The translations under genes were made by a program, and so were the position numbers. From assembly GCA_951230915.1 (NCBI GenBank), contig OX579635.1, forward strand, positions 34,720,001-34,784,000: 64,000 nt of DNA, read 5' to 3'. Shown here piece after piece: positions 62,851 through 64,000 of the stretch; within the stretch, counting starts at the first letter, position 1, and every line of letters begins with the position of its first letter. Below the pieces are notes generated by a model. The model was not told where the DNA came from, did no database searches, and saw only the letters and a list, made by a program, of their open reading frames with translations. The DNA comes from Antitrichia curtipendula. Its lineage: Eukaryota; Streptophyta; Bryopsida; Hypnales; Leucodontaceae.

Positions 62851-63622
62851 TTAACCCCTAGAAGACCGTGACTATGTTTTCATCAAAAATGCTGTTTAGA
62901 AAGTTTTTTTGGCACCCCCCGCGGTCCAGTTACAGAAATATAAAAATTTAAATTTTTTAAATTTAAAAAAAAAAATTTAAAAATATATAGAATGTTAAAA
63001 TAATAATAAAAATATTAAAAAATTCTCCAGTCTGACGTGGCACAAGTAGTGCCACATCAGATTCCCCTCCAAAAAAAATTTAAAAAATAGTAAGTAGAAA
63101 GAAGTAGAGAATGATTTAAAATACAAAATTGCTAAGGATTTAGTTATGGAATTGGAAAATACCCATCCCAATGGTTGTAATGTTATAATAAAAAATTTAC
63201 ACCTAATAATTTTATTTTTTCAAAAAATGCTGAAAACCGAGTAAGATAAAGGACTTCAAAATTTATTTTGGAGTAGATAATTTATAACTGCCCACAAACA
63301 AGAACTCCTCATAACTTGATTCATTGATCAAAATGGAATGATTCAAAGCTTTCTATGCATATATATCTCTTAAAAACCAATTTCAAATTTTTTGTTTCTA
63401 AAATGAGTGATTTTTTTAATCTGCCCGGCCATGGAAGAAAGTAATATATTAGGCCCTAACTTTTGGCTCATATTTTGAAATCATAAAATTTAGTGCATAT
63501 GAAAGATATTCCTTGTTCCCACCTATTAAAATTTCAACCTAAAATATGCAAATCTCTAATCACACGTACTGGCCCAAATTTCTATGTTGCCAAAAAATGT
63601 ATGTTGGTCTTTTAGAAGTTAA
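62851..63622 (-). mobile_element. TTAA element, subfamily C, inverted, internally rearranged (772 bp)
   Basis: TTAACCCCTAGAAGACCG to GGTCTTTTAGAAGTTAA. The outer parts match subfamily C in reverse, but about 300 bp including the conserved ATCTTGCAATC block are missing. In their place stands a foreign A/T-rich segment (about 62918-63070) that contains a hairpin. Confidence 0.75.
63031..63061. repeat. 13-bp-arm hairpin TCTGACGTGGCAC / GTGCCACATCAGA
   Basis: Arms 63031-63043 and 63049-63061 pair with one mismatch around AAGTA. The arm contains TGACGTGGCA, an ACGT-type bZIP site. Confidence 0.8.
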
Positions 63623-64000
63623 ACAAAAATGTGTAGATCTACAACTTGCAGTTCTTCATAATGTATTAAAGAAATAAGTTGGAAATAAATATAAAATTTA
63701 ACGAACATCACCTTTGTTACAAAACATGTTGAAAGCAATGTGTATGATTCAACGGTCAATTGGAGACAAGTTTTGTCTTATTAATTTTTTTGAAATAATT
63801 GCATTAAAAAGAGGCCAACTAGCATATCCAAAAGTTGCAATCTCCATTTTTTTTAATTCAACCTTCATGGATTAGCTTTAGACAAAACAATTTATTGTAT
63901 GTGGTCATACTAATTCCTTGAATAATTTTTAAATATTATAAAAAAAAATAGATTCTTTGATGTACTATAATATTTAGAAGGTAAAATGAACTCACTTACA
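63623..64000. other. AT-rich intergenic DNA, nothing recognised
   Basis: End of window; no open frame or repeat identified. Confidence 0.4.

Overview
The window reads as nuclear DNA of a land plant. Three spliced genes with plant-type orthologues (GT-AG introns, moderate-GC exons) sit in the first 33 kb; the rest is AT-rich intergenic DNA full of decayed transposons. A moss or other bryophyte is my best guess. It rests on the plant-only LPEAT1 gene and on a kinase pseudogene whose layout I associate from memory with moss kinases. That is inference, not a demonstrated identification.

Layout. 1-0.8 kb: 5' part of a broken pogo/CENP-B-type transposase gene with a psq helix-turn-helix, minus strand, cut by the window edge. 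4.9-8.4 kb: importin subunit beta-1 (minus, 4 coding exons, 873 aa) with a GC-rich leader to about 9.2 kb. 9.2-15.2 kb: gene-free DNA holding a 3' fragment of organellar (probably mitochondrial) large-subunit rRNA. 15.2-19.2 kb: an FSP1/AIFM2-like NAD(P)H quinone oxidoreductase gene (plus, 6 coding exons, 356 aa), preceded by a small ORF for a possible two-span membrane peptide. 21.1-22.0 kb: a kinase pseudogene. 26.4-32.8 kb: lysophosphatidylethanolamine acyltransferase LPEAT1 (plus, 8-9 coding exons, about 476 aa), with a Stowaway MITE in intron 7. 33-64 kb: no gene I can support.

The strongest non-genic signal is a set of 16 elements or remnants, 81 to about 980 bp, about 17% of the window. 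They start TTAACCCCTAAAGG and end with the inverted complement, each flanked by TTAA. They form several related subfamilies, occur in both orientations and include a nested insertion. A homologous copy still has the empty site with a single TTAA, which points to TTAA target-site duplication. That is the signature of piggyBac (or Kolobok) transposons, and as I recall piggyBac is not usually listed for land plants. No transposase for them is in the window.

The three intact genes serve unrelated housekeeping roles (nuclear import, quinone reduction, phospholipid remodelling) and show no sign of working as a cluster.
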